Shown: piece after piece, positions 55,215 through 64,000 of the stretch | Layout: each line of letters begins with the position of its first letter | Numbering within the stretch: position 1 is the first letter of the stretch | NCBI RefSeq assembly: GCF_963678635.1 | Contig: NC_087070.1 | Span: 27,280,057-27,344,056 of the forward strand | Source: Symsagittifera roscoffensis | Lineage: Eukaryota; Xenacoelomorpha; Acoela; Convolutidae | DNA length: 64,000 nucleotides | Direction of reading: 5' to 3' | The notes under the pieces: generated by a model | Databases searched by the model: none | Seen by the model: the letters and a program-made list of their open reading frames with translations, nothing else | Told to the model about the DNA's origin: nothing | Program-made: the position numbers and the translations under genes

Positions 55215-56338
55215 GTGTATGATAATCCTGAGTATGGATTATAAAATGTAATGTAGCCAATTGTGTTTTTGGTATATCTGTCGTATTTGTATATTACTTC
55301 AGTAGTTATAAACGGTGGTGGTAGTGATTGAGCTGTTATGTTAGGTGGATTTAATGGGTAGGGATGTTGGGTAATATTATTTAACTTAACTGTGATTTCA
55401 AACTTTAATTGTAAACTGTTTTGTTGGAGTATTTGAATATTGTGATCACGGATATCGTTGTGAATATCTTGGCGATATTGTAATCTATTAAGTGCCCAGT
55501 TATGAAGGCGGTTACTTTCTTGATGTTGTCCAAATAATGGTGGAGGTGCTGTAAATGTATTCCAATCTAGTCTTAAAGGAATATTTATTGATGATTGTTC
55601 TCGATATCTGGCGTCGAGATTATTTGGAAAATTTAAGTTAAAAGGTGGTGGTGAAATCTGGCTTATTGATGGTGTTGATGGTAGTGATAATGTTTCTGGT
55701 AGTGATGAGGATGTTGTTGTATCCGTAGAAATATCTATTGGATTATTGACTAAATTTAATTCACCTTGTGTAAATGAATGTGTTGTCCAATATGGTAGTC
55801 GTGATGCCTGGTTTGGGGGGTTAAAGGGATTTTCACGTATTTGTTCAGATGTTGGTGTTGAACCTAAGTAATCTGATGGTAGGCTTGAGGTGCTACGTTG
55901 TGAAAGAATCGTAGGGGTTTCTGGTAATGTATCAATGGTGTTTTCTGGAGTGTTTTGTGATGGGGATTGAGGTATATCAAAGTGAACTCGGGGAGTTTGA
56001 AAATTTCTGTTTCGTCGAGGATGTATAATTTGTCTATTTATTTCGACCGTATTTTGGTTTTGACTAGGATTTCTTATTCTACTTAGTTCTTGTGGTAGTG
56101 TTGGGTATAGGTTATATGTTGGTTCGCTTAGAGGTGCTTGTCGTTGAACTGGTTCTAGTTGTTCTGATAAACGAGTATGTCGTTCTTCAAAAGTGTATGG
56201 ATTGTCTTGAAAAGAAATTCGTGTAGATGTTTGAGGATTTTGAGTAGTTGAAGGTGGTGTTTGGTTATCTTGGGATGATGTCGGTGAAGACTGATTCTGT
56301 GACTGTTGGGTAGCAATTTTTGATGGATTTTTGAATTG
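55202..56338 (-). CDS. Long open frame of 378 codons without methionine
   Basis: Bounded by TAA at 56339-56341 and TAA at 55202-55204, this frame contains no ATG at all, so it would be missed by start-based gene calling. The first 200 residues are rich in Pro, Ser, Thr, Gln and Asn. The last 130 (from LRLDWNTFTAP to YSGLSYTCIF) look like a compact beta-rich domain. It overlaps the env start by 13 bases. Expression would need splicing to an upstream ATG, frameshifting or a non-AUG start. The length, composition and tight packing argue that it is real. I recognise no family. Confidence 0.6.
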   Translation of the reverse strand, partial: QFKNPSKIATQQSQNQSSPTSSQDNQTPPSTTQNPQTSTRISFQDNPYTFEERHTRLSEQLEPVQRQAPLSEPTYNLYPTLPQELSRIRNPSQNQNTVEINRQIIHPRRNRNFQTPRVHFDIPQSPSQNTPENTIDTLPETPTILSQRSTSSLPSDYLGSTPTSEQIRENPFNPPNQASRLPYWTTHSFTQGELNLVNNPIDISTDTTTSSSLPETLSLPSTPSISQISPPPFNLNFPNNLDARYREQSSINIPLRLDWNTFTAPPPLFGQHQESNRLHNWALNRLQYRQDIHNDIRDHNIQILQQNSLQLKFEITVKLNNITQHPYPLNPPNITAQSLPPPFITTEVIYKYDRYTKNTIGYITFYNPYSGLSYTCIF

Positions 56339-56343
56339 TTACT

Positions 56344-56532
56344 TTAGTGGGAAGGTTTATGTTTATTATAGTATTCTTCCAAAAAAAGAATTAGAAGGAT
56401 TGTTGCTAGGGCAAATGTGAAGATTGCTTTCTTTATACATTTACATATTGTCAAAATGAGGGATGATAAAAATGTTATGAAAATTACAAACAATAAAAAA
56501 ATATCGGTTCTACTGAAAATTGTTCGTATCAT
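56344..56532 (-). CDS. Small membrane protein, 62 residues
   Basis: A short ORF whose ATG overlaps the TGA of the preceding small ORF (ATGA at 56532-56529). Two hydrophobic segments span residues 10-29 and about 33-51 with a short basic KCIKK loop between them, followed by a charged tail. It resembles viral small integral-membrane proteins in build only. Its stop lies five bases before the next open frame. Confidence 0.45.
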   Translation of the reverse strand: MIRTIFSRTDIFLLFVIFITFLSSLILTICKCIKKAIFTFALATILLILFLEEYYNKHKPSH

Positions 56533-56759
56533 TTAGACAAGTTATATGACTCGTACCTGTGGATGTAATCAAGGGTTTTGGAAAGTTGGAGGAATAGTTC
56601 GAGTATAGTGTAGAAAATTAAAAAAATGTTACAAAAAATGATTAGGATTATTAGAAAAGATTCAAGTATATCAAAAAGAAATATTATAAAGGTTTCAAGT
56701 ATTGTAAAAAAATGTTTAAGATTTATGAGTATTTGAGTAACTGATTGAGAGAAGAGCAT
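56529..56759 (-). CDS. Small hydrophobic protein, 76 residues
   Basis: The ORF starts immediately after the TAA of the preceding open frame (TAAATG at 56762-56757). Residues 12-60 are strongly hydrophobic, dominated by Ile, Leu and Phe, with a polar basic tail. One long or two short membrane helices are likely. Function is unknown. The chained stop/start with its neighbours suggests a shared transcript. Confidence 0.45.
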   Translation of the reverse strand: MLFSQSVTQILINLKHFFTILETFIIFLFDILESFLIILIIFCNIFLIFYTILELFLQLSKTLDYIHRYESYNLSK

Positions 56760-57380
56760 TTAAGAAATGATCTTTTGGTCGAATATTTTTTGCTGTTTGA
56801 GGCGATTTTCAAGTGTGGTCGGATTATTTATTAGTTTTTTGACAAGTGGGTTGAGTTTTGTAAAAAATTGTTGGGGGCAATTTTCATGGTGATCGGGAGA
56901 TCGTCTTTTTCTTTATTTTTGTTTGTCAAATGATCCGGGGTATGGTGAGATTTTTATACTTTAGGCTAATTAAAATGTTCATTTTGTTACTTTAGGCTAA
57001 GTTAACAAATTTGCTTTGGGGGTATTCGTGGTCTGAGTTGGGGAAATATTGTTGATCTTTGGGTTATTAGATAAGGGAGGGGTACGGTATTATGGTGATA
57101 TTTATTTTAGTTGTCAAGTTGGAGTGGTTTGCTTATTTTTGACCTGGAGGTCGTAAAGTTATAGTTATAGATGTGCCTGGAGTTCTATATGATTCGTCTA
57201 ATTGGTCTTAGTTTGAGTTAGAGAAAGTGACGGATTGGATGAATCCTATTGGTCTATTTTGAACTAGAATTATTGCGTACTTGTCAGCATGTTATTTTGA
57301 AAATTGTAAATGAAAAATGTTTCGGAGGTTTCAAGATTGTGAAGTATAATGTTAAAATTACTTTTGAAATTCCACTTTCT
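56760..57380 (-). other. Spacer after integrase, with a 50-codon ATG-less frame
   Basis: Most of this spacer is closed in all frames. The frame 56912-56760 is open for 50 codons, basic at its start (RKRRSPDHH), has no ATG and ends exactly where the next ORF begins. A duplicated tagcctaaagta motif lies near 56963-57000. Subgenomic RNA signals may reside here, but none is proven. Confidence 0.35.
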
Positions 57381-59357
57381 TTAAAATTTTAGATTGGGGG
57401 ATGAATATTTTATAGTTTTTTTACGTGGTTGATTTCGGAGTCTTGTTGTTTTTCTATTTTCTGATTTGTCGATTTGTTCTTGGGGTATTATTTGTTCGGT
57501 CATTTTTCTATTTTTTCTTTGTTTTGGAGATTCTTTATGGTTTGGTGTATTGTTTTTGGTGGCGGTTGGTTTTGTGTTTTGATTTTCGGTGGGGTTATCA
57601 TTTTGTTCTGTGTTTTTCAGATGTGGTTCATTTTGAATGATTTTTAATCCTGTGAAAGAATATAATTGAGTTAATTCGCGGAGTGCGTATTCTTTTGGGT
57701 AATAAGGTAATAGGTTGTTTCGATGTTGAACGATTTCTTTTTTGTTTGAGTCGGTAATTTTATATGTGACATCAGTGGGTTTTGCAATTATTTGGTATGG
57801 TCCTTTTCGAAGGGGTTGTAATTTTTTAGAAATTCCTTTTTGAGTATTAAAATTAGGTATTAAAACAAATGTTCCAATTTTTAATTCGGAGGCTGGTGTA
57901 AAACGTGAATTGATTTGTTCATTAATGTTTTGTCTTTGTAATAACTTTTTTGTTATTTTTTGATAAATTTCATTGTGTTTTTTATCTCTATTTAGAATCC
58001 ATTCGGTGTGTGTACCGGAGGCTAGTTTAAGAATTTGTGGGTGATGAAAATGATCTTCATCGTGTGTATGTAAAGGTAGGTTATAACAAATTGAGTCTTT
58101 ATTTGGTTGACAATAACCTTGTGCGTTTTTATGAGAATTTGCTGTAAACATTATTGGTTTGCGTGGCTTTTGGTTAAAAACCATTTCGTGTGGTGATATT
58201 CCTAAAGTTGTCGTAATTTGTGAATTATACGCTAAGGGAAATAATTTTACATCTGCTGACCATTCGGTATATTTTGTATCATTTCCGTTGATGATACATC
58301 TAAGATATTCTTGTAATGAACGGTTCATACCTTCGACTAAGCCGTTTGTCCAAGGTGCATGAGATGTACGTGGTTTGTGTTTAATGTTATATAAATGACA
58401 TAGTGTGATAATTTCATTATTTATGAATTCTGTACCGTTGTCTGTAACTAAAATTTCTGGTAGTCCGAATTTTGCTATCCAGTGTTCATAGAGTGTTGTG
58501 TAAGCGTAATAAGCGTTACAATGTGGTACTGGGTTAAGTGCTACATAATGTGTAAATGCGTCAACAATTACCATAATGTAGGAGTTTCCTTCTGATGAGG
58601 GTGAAATTGGTCCTTTAGTATCAAATGAGATACGATGATTAAAGTACAAACTTTGTCCTTTAAAATCTTGTTTTTGTGCTATTTGTTTTTGATTTGGGTA
58701 AGGTTTATTTAGTTGACATACTATACAGTCATTGCATAGTACTTTTATCCAAATTGGTGCATTTGGGAAATAAAAGTTTTGTATAAAATTTGAATATGTT
58801 TTCTCTGATCCAGAGTGTCCTTTAATATTTTGTGTATGTGAAATATTAAAAGCTATAAGAATCATACTTAAAGGGAGACATGGAACTGTAGATTCATTCA
58901 GGTTATACTCTAAAAGGTCTGTATTTTCGTTAATTGTTGTGTTGTTAAATTTGCGAAAGTATCGGAGGAGTGTTTTGTTTCCTAGAATGGTTGAATCTGC
59001 CTTGACAGGTTTAGTTTTATATTTGTGCCATGATTTTAGTTGTCTAATTATCGGGTCAAGATTTTGATATTGTTTCAGTGTTGAAATTGTAATCGTTTCT
59101 GTTGGAGGGAGAAAAATGTTTTCAATTTCGAATTTAGATAAGGGTATTGTATCAAGTGGGTCGTGAAGGTCAAAAACTTGATTTATTGTGTATTTTGAAT
59201 CATTTGTTTGTGGTCCTGATAAATTTATTTTATCAGTTAAATCTTCTTTTTCAATTAGTGGAAAATGGTCTTTTTTAGGCGGGTGTTGTTTTGTTCGTTT
59301 TTGTTGGGTGTTATTTTTTATCCATTGAGAATATGGGATTGGTTTGAAAGTTGATGT
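57381..59357 (-). CDS. Integrase portion of Ty3/Gypsy pol (after an in-frame TGA)
   Basis: This part continues pol in the same frame after the TGA at 59358-59360; about 165 codons precede the first ATG at 58865. It contains the zinc-binding His/His and CIVC pairs, then the catalytic triad: Asp in FDTKGP, Asp in VTDNGTEF and Glu in GLVEG exactly 35 residues later (D35E). A GPYQII motif marks the GPY/F module that follows integrase in Ty3/Gypsy elements. The C-terminus is rich in Asn, Thr and Lys. It would insert element cDNA into chromosomes. Confidence 0.9.
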   Translation of the reverse strand, partial: TSTFKPIPYSQWIKNNTQQKRTKQHPPKKDHFPLIEKEDLTDKINLSGPQTNDSKYTINQVFDLHDPLDTIPLSKFEIENIFLPPTETITISTLKQYQNLDPIIRQLKSWHKYKTKPVKADSTILGNKTLLRYFRKFNNTTINENTDLLEYNLNESTVPCLPLSMILIAFNISHTQNIKGHSGSEKTYSNFIQNFYFPNAPIWIKVLCNDCIVCQLNKPYPNQKQIAQKQDFKGQSLYFNHRISFDTKGPISPSSEGNSYIMVIVDAFTHYVALNPVPHCNAYYAYTTLYEHWIAKFGLPEILVTDNGTEFINNEIITLCHLYNIKHKPRTSHAPWTNGLVEGMNRSLQEYLRCIINGNDTKYTEWSADVKLFPLAYNSQITTTLGISPHEMVFNQKPRKPIMFTANSHKNAQGYCQPNKDSICYNLPLHTHDEDHFHHPQILKLASGTHTEWILNRDKKHNEIYQKITKKLLQRQNINEQINSRFTPASELKIGTFVLIPNFNTQKGISKKLQPLRKGPYQIIAKPTDVTYKITDSNKKEIVQHRNNLLPYYPKEYALRELTQLYSFTGLKIIQNEPHLKNTEQNDNPTENQNTKPTATKNNTPNHKESPKQRKNRKMTEQIIPQEQIDKSENRKTTRLRNQPRKKTIKYSSPNLKF

Positions 59358-62300
59358 TCAAAGTAAATCAACTTCATAATGATTATTTTGACAATCTAAA
59401 TAAAGTGGGAAATGTTGTAAACTATTTATTTGTGATTGTTCAATATCAGTTTTTACTGCATATTTGCATTCCAATCGGGGTGATGTTTCGTTTTCTGCAA
59501 GGTAGAATTTTATGTTTTTGGGTATTTCCACTGTTGTTTTTCGTGTAAGTAATTCAGGTGGTGTATTTCGACTTAAGGTGTCTGGTAATGCAAGATTTTT
59601 TCCTGCAGTCCAAACTATATGTAAGTTTGGAAATTTCATTAGAATTAGTTGAAATCTGTAAACTCGGTGGTTTGGGTTAGATTTTTGTGTAAAGAGAAAG
59701 ATGATTGGTTTATGGTCTGTGAATAAAACTGTTGGATGTTTTGATCCAAGTATCAGAAATTCATATTCTGTCAGTGTATATATTATGGCTGTACATTCTC
59801 TCATTAGAGTTGAGAGTCTTAGCTCTGCTTGAGTGAATAATCGAGAATTTGCTGATATGAGGTTCATTTTATTTGTACCATTATGTGATTGTAATAGTGC
59901 TGCACCGATGCCAAAGTTCGAAGCATCGCACATTGCATAAAATGGTTGATTTGAATCTGGAATTGTGTTTGAAATTTGTTCTGTTAAAAGTTTCTTTACT
60001 TCTTCAAATCGTGTTTGATGTTCTGTGTTCCATTCAAAATTATTTTGTTGTCTAAGGATGTTATAAAATGGTCGTAGATATAATTGCATTTTATAAACAT
60101 ATTTACTTAAAAAGTTTAACATTCCAAGAAATTCTTGGATTTTCTTTTTATTTGTTGGTGGTTGAAGTTTTTGAATAGCGTCAATGCGTGATTTCAATGG
60201 AGTGATTGTTTTTCTTTCTATATTATGTCCTAAGAATTTAACTCTTGTCAAAAAGAAGTGTGATTTATCGGGGGCGGCCTTCAGATTTTCGTTCTGAAGT
60301 ATTTGGTGATATTTTTCTAAAACATTGAACATCTCGTCTTTTGTTTGTGATTGCATAAAAACATCGTCTAAATAGGTGATTGCGTTTTTCTTGAGTATCA
60401 GTGGTCTAAAAATTTTGCTCATAAAAGCTGAAAATGCTGCTGGTCCTATGGATATTCCATAGAATAAGCGGTTGAATTCATATTGTTGGTTTCCGATAAC
60501 AAATTGTGTTAAACGTCGTGATTGTTCATCTAGTGGCATTTGATTGTATGCACTATTCTTATCGGCGGTTGTAAAGTATTTGCCGTTTATTTTTGTTAAA
60601 ATAACTTGTATTGGTTCAATGGGCCAATTACATTTTGATTCATCTATGAGTGAATTGAGGTATCTAGCGTCGAGAACGATTTTTAATGATTCTCCTTTAG
60701 CTAGAATGATAACGGGGTTGATAAATGTGTTGCCTTTTGGTTGTTCTTCTTTATTAACTGGTGATATAATGTTGTATTGTTCTAAAATATCGAGTAATCT
60801 GTTCACTTTATCATGTAAGTGAATTGGTACTTTACTTGCTCTCTGTTTTTTGAAAACTGCGTCTGGTTTTAACGGGAGATGTAGTGATGAACTGATTTTT
60901 CCAACATCGAATTTTGATGTTGCATAGACTGATGAATATTTAATTAGCTGTTTGGCTAATTTTTCGAATTCGTCTTGTGTTATTTGTGAATGTTGGAAAT
61001 TAAACATTGTTAAAAATTTTTGTTGGTCCTCTGTGTAGTTACTTATGTTGAATGTAGGTTTGAAATATGGAGTTTTTGTGAAATAATCCGTATTTCTGTT
61101 TTCGTTACTTATTATATTATTTATAGATAATTCTTCATTAAGAATTTTAGATTGGCAAATATCTAGTAATTGGAGTATATTATTTACGCGATAGGCTTTT
61201 TCGTGTATTGGTGATATTGTAGCGTTGGTTTCGCAATATCCTAAAAGTCCTAAAGGTAATGTTACTTGGTAAGGTGTGTTGTTATAGACATGTAAGGAAA
61301 TGATATCGGAATTCGAATTTTTCAAATATTTTATGGATGAGATTGTGATTTTGAAAAATTTGTGAATAGGTTTGAATTCAAATTCTGACATATAAAATTT
61401 TTGTTTGTTTTGTTCTTTATCATATTGGTGAACTTGTTTGATTGAAAAATTATAGATATTTCCTGATAGTGGTTTTAGGTGTTTTCTTTGTTGGTTAAAT
61501 ATCGGGTAGAATTTTGAAAAGAATGGTGGTTGTTTATTTAATCTTTGAAAAAATGTTAAGGATGTTTCTTTTGTTTTTGTATATTTATCTTTGATTAATA
61601 TTTTACTATTTAGTATGTTAATTGTTGGTATATACTTCGAAATAAATGGTATTCCAATGATATTATATTTAATGTCAGTGATATGGAATATTTGTTTAAA
61701 TGGCTTATTTAAAATTTTGCTTTGTTCCATTGTTCTGGTGGGGAGGAGAAATAATTGGATTTTTCCGTAGTTTATCAATGTTGATCCTTGTGCTGTTGCT
61801 AACTTACTGGAGGTTTCAAGAGGTGTTAGCTTTGGGTGTAAAGTTTTTATTTCATTCCATGTGGGGATGTTTATTATGTTTGATTTTGCTCCTGAATCAA
61901 TTAAAAAATCTATTTCAAGGTCTGGTGGTTGAAATTCTTTATTTCTTGGGCTTTCTAAGAGAAATGGTATTGTCCAAATTTTTTCTTTGGGTTGTTCTTT
62001 TTGTATATTTTGATAAATATGGTTTGTATTCAAGCATTTTGTTTTGGTATTTTTATTGGTTTGATTTGTAGTGTTAATCTCATTTGTTTCTTGCGTCGTT
62101 GGTGTGGAATTTATGGGTGTAGTGTAATAATTTTGAAGAAATTCTGATTGATTTTCATATATGTGTGATGAAAAGGGTTGTTCATATATGACAGATTCAT
62201 AGTCATTTTCGACTTTTATCATATTGATAGAAAGAGTGTTTTCAGTATCACTTTCTGAATCTGATGATGTACAGTTTATTTGATTGAGTTGTAACGTATC

Positions 62301-64000
62301 AGTTACTGTGTCATCAATACCTGGAGGGTCTGATGTTGTTTCTGGGTTAGATTGTACTTGATTGATTTGTCTTTGATGTTTAGGTGTACTACTTCTGTGG
62401 CGATTATTAGAATTATTATAGTTATTATTATTCCGGTGTGGTGATTGGGAATAATTTCTATAACGATTATTATAACTTGAGTGTCGATTTTGTGAATTAT
62501 TTCGCGATCTGTTTTGGTAATTATTGTTTGGTCTGTTATAGTTCGATCTATTATATGAGTTATTCCTTGATTGATTGTTCGGGTAATTCTGGTTTCGGTT
62601 GTTTGAATAACTTCTATTTCGATTATAGGAGTAGTTTCTATTCCTATTGTATGATGAGTTTCGTGATTGGTTGTTTGGATAGTAGTTATTTCTTGATTGG
62701 GAATTAGATCTAGAAACAAATCGTTGTGTATTTGAATTTGATCTGGAGTAGTTATTTCGACTATTTGGTCTATTGTAGTGATTTTGTGATGAATTATTCG
62801 TGTTTCTTCGTTCTGGTGATCTTCCTCTATAACTTGAGTTATATGGTGATTGATTTCTTGTATAATTTGTATTGTTCGGGAGTGGTTTTCCTGAACTGTT
62901 GTTGCTGTAGACTGTTTTGTTCGGTAGGTTTTGATCTTTTTTCATGTATTGATGGAATGATTTATTTGGTTCTTTATATTTTTGAGGTTTATTTTGATTG
63001 TCTTGCTGTTTTTGTCTACATTCGGAAATACTATGTCCGTATCGTCGGCAATAATTACACCATTTTTTGAAAGATGGTTTGCCTTTAAAGTTTGGGTTCT
63101 TTTCGTAAATATTGAGTATTTCAGTGATTTTTTCAACGAGGTCTGTCTCTGATTCCTGTATATTATTAATATTAGTGGGAGTCGTTTCAATTCTGTTAAC
63201 GAATTGTAATTTCAGATTTTCCGTTTCTTCTAGTTTCATCGTGATTTCTGCTTGTTCTAATTTGTCTACTAGTTTTCGAAAATCTAAATCGGGTTCTCGA
63301 ATTGAAGAAGGATGGGATGCTCTCTTTTTTATTGCTATTTTCCTTAATTGTGGTGTTAAGGTCATCATTAAGATTTCTGTCATTTTTGTGTTTTTATAGT
63401 CGTGTGTATTTAATGAATATGCTTTTCGAACTAGTGTTTCGATTCGTACTGCTATTTTCTTGATGGTTTCGTTTGGTAATCTGCGAATTTCATTACATAA
63501 AACTCTTTGTTGTTGTTTGTTTCTTTCGGAGTCAAACATTTTTGAGAATTCCTGTGTAAACCTTTTCCAGTTTGATTTTATTTCTAGAGGTAGTACTGAA
63601 AACCATTTTTGGGCTGCGCCATCTAAGGTTGTTTGTATTAACGCTGTGCGTCGATGTATCCAGTTTTGATGTAGTGGCGTATTAATTGGTTCAGGTCCAA
63701 TATTTAAAATCAGGTTTGCTGTTACTGCATTTAAATAATCTTCTACAGAGTATTCAGGGTCTGTTCCTGTGAAAACCATTAAAGGTTTGTTTGATGTTAT
63801 TGATGATCCACCCATAAGGTATGGATTCATTGTCATTTGTAATGATTCTGCTGCATTTGGCATTTGAGAAAAATTTGAAAGTTGGTTTCTTGTTATTTCA
63901 TGTTGTTGGAGATAATATGGGAGTGGTATTTCATTTTGCATTTGTGATGGTTGATACGAGTGTGCAGTCATTGGATTTTGTTGTTGAATTGGTTGAAAGG
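59358..64000 (-). CDS. Ty3/Gypsy gag-pol: capsid, protease, RT, RNase H (5' partial)
   Basis: The frame is open to the window edge; the first ATG is at 63971. Counting from there, a gag/capsid-like helical region (about 65-260) precedes a CCHC zinc knuckle (305-318), a long Asn/Arg/Ser/Tyr-rich tract (about 320-535), an aspartic protease (DSGA at 692-695), reverse transcriptase (about 1040-1260; YLDD at 1200-1203) and RNase H (Asp1349 in CDASNFG, Glu1391, TDHK, LPDTLSR). Domain order is that of Ty3/Gypsy. The spacer of about 350 residues between protease and RT is long. It ends at TGA 59358-59360, between RNase H and integrase. Confidence 0.92.
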   Translation of the reverse strand, partial: FQPIQQQNPMTAHSYQPSQMQNEIPLPYYLQQHEITRNQLSNFSQMPNAAESLQMTMNPYLMGGSSITSNKPLMVFTGTDPEYSVEDYLNAVTANLILNIGPEPINTPLHQNWIHRRTALIQTTLDGAAQKWFSVLPLEIKSNWKRFTQEFSKMFDSERNKQQQRVLCNEIRRLPNETIKKIAVRIETLVRKAYSLNTHDYKNTKMTEILMMTLTPQLRKIAIKKRASHPSSIREPDLDFRKLVDKLEQAEITMKLEETENLKLQFVNRIETTPTNINNIQESETDLVEKITEILNIYEKNPNFKGKPSFKKWCNYCRRYGHSISECRQKQQDNQNKPQKYKEPNKSFHQYMKKDQNLPNKTVYSNNSSGKPLPNNTNYTRNQSPYNSSYRGRSPERRNTNNSSQNHYNRPNSRNNYSRSNSNTQRFVSRSNSQSRNNYYPNNQSRNSSYNRNRNYSYNRNRSYSNNRNQNYPNNQSRNNSYNRSNYNRPNNNYQNRSRNNSQNRHSSYNNRYRNYSQSPHRNNNNYNNSNNRHRSSTPKHQRQINQVQSNPETTSDPPGIDDTVTDTLQLNQINCTSSDSESDTENTLSINMIKVENDYESVIYEQPFSSHIYENQSEFLQNYYTTPINSTPTTQETNEINTTNQTNKNTKTKCLNTNHIYQNIQKEQPKEKIWTIPFLLESPRNKEFQPPDLEIDFLIDSGAKSNIINIPTWNEIKTLHPKLTPLETSSKLATAQGSTLINYGKIQLFLLPTRTMEQSKILNKPFKQIFHITDIKYNIIGIPFISKYIPTINILNSKILIKDKYTKTKETSLTFFQRLNKQPPFFSKFYPIFNQQRKHLKPLSGNIYNFSIKQVHQYDKEQNKQKFYMSEFEFKPIHKFFKITISSIKYLKNSNSDIISLHVYNNTPYQVTLPLGLLGYCETNATISPIHEKAYRVNNILQLLDICQSKILNEELSINNIISNENRNTDYFTKTPYFKPTFNISNYTEDQQKFLTMFNFQHSQITQDEFEKLAKQLIKYSSVYATSKFDVGKISSSLHLPLKPDAVFKKQRASKVPIHLHDKVNRLLDILEQYNIISPVNKEEQPKGNTFINPVIILAKGESLKIVLDARYLNSLIDESKCNWPIEPIQVILTKINGKYFTTADKNSAYNQMPLDEQSRRLTQFVIGNQQYEFNRLFYGISIGPAAFSAFMSKIFRPLILKKNAITYLDDVFMQSQTKDEMFNVLEKYHQILQNENLKAAPDKSHFFLTRVKFLGHNIERKTITPLKSRIDAIQKLQPPTNKKKIQEFLGMLNFLSKYVYKMQLYLRPFYNILRQQNNFEWNTEHQTRFEEVKKLLTEQISNTIPDSNQPFYAMCDASNFGIGAALLQSHNGTNKMNLISANSRLFTQAELRLSTLMRECTAIIYTLTEYEFLILGSKHPTVLFTDHKPIIFLFTQKSNPNHRVYRFQLILMKFPNLHIVWTAGKNLALPDTLSRNTPPELLTRKTTVEIPKNIKFYLAENETSPRLECKYAVKTDIEQSQINSLQHFPLYLDCQNNHYEVDLL

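Larger units (their letters stand above)
50794..64000 (-). mobile_element. Ty3/Gypsy element with env and extra ORFs (5' end off-window)
   Basis: In transcription order the element has gag-pol from the window edge to 57381, a gap of about 620 bp with a small open frame, two short hydrophobic ORFs, a 378-codon frame without ATG, an Env-like glycoprotein, and a 601-codon ORF. The 5' LTR, primer-binding site and probably the gag start lie beyond 64000. The large frames have only one disabling feature, a TGA inside pol. Confidence 0.85.

Noticed and set aside
57381-59360. Programmed frameshift between RNase H and integrase
   Set aside because: The two parts are in the same frame (63971 and 58865 differ by a multiple of three); only an in-frame TGA separates them.
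62303-62719. 138-codon minus-strand frame rich in Ile and Thr
   Set aside because: It is the shifted frame of the Asn/Arg-rich Gag tract; its odd composition follows from that low-complexity sequence.

Overview
This is a repeat-dense stretch of an animal nuclear genome, almost certainly an invertebrate. No prokaryotic gene organisation is present. Instead the window holds pieces of five eukaryotic mobile-element classes: BEL/Pao and Ty3/Gypsy LTR retrotransposons, CR1/Jockey-type LINEs, a Penelope-like element with a GIY-YIG nuclease, and a relic of a Polinton/Maverick protein-primed DNA polymerase. The species cannot be fixed from sequence alone. Only one frame (22179-23132, a single C2H2 zinc finger) looks like a possible host gene.

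Layout. 1-1494 and 3820-5313 are near-identical copies of one segment. Between them lies the 3' half of a BEL/Pao pol gene (about 1495-2947). From about 18000 down to 4615, on the minus strand, runs an unrecognised multi-ORF element: a coiled-coil protein, an 803-codon protein with a complete SGNH/GDSL hydrolase domain, a second SGNH-like frame, and at least four unknown frames. Several of its frames are cut by single in-frame stop codons. A tandem duplication of about 3.08 kb (4981-8064 and 8065-11149) sits in its distal part. A conserved repeat of about 370 bp (called R here) flanks this block at 3797 and 20437. Minisatellites lie near its upstream end.

20813-21549 is a Penelope-like 3' end; 22179-23132 is the zinc-finger gene; about 25230-29090 is a nearly complete LINE (family A), minus strand. 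Decayed paralogues of the SGNH element occupy about 29116-31995 and 43645-45690. Between them lies a head-to-tail array of a second LINE (family B, about 32005-42520) with a period of about 2.72 kb, whose units are joined by palindromes of about 560 bp. A polB relic follows at 42832-43450. 46801-50711 has no recognisable gene.

50794-64000 (minus strand) is the larger part of an env-bearing Ty3/Gypsy element cut by the window edge: gag-pol, integrase, then a compact run of downstream frames. These are two small hydrophobic ORFs, a 378-codon frame with no methionine, a glycoprotein-like Env, and a 601-residue unknown protein. Consecutive frames are linked by overlapping stop/start codons. This gives the element a virus-like layout more complex than the usual gag-pol-env plan. 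It and the SGNH multi-ORF element are the two most interesting objects in the window.
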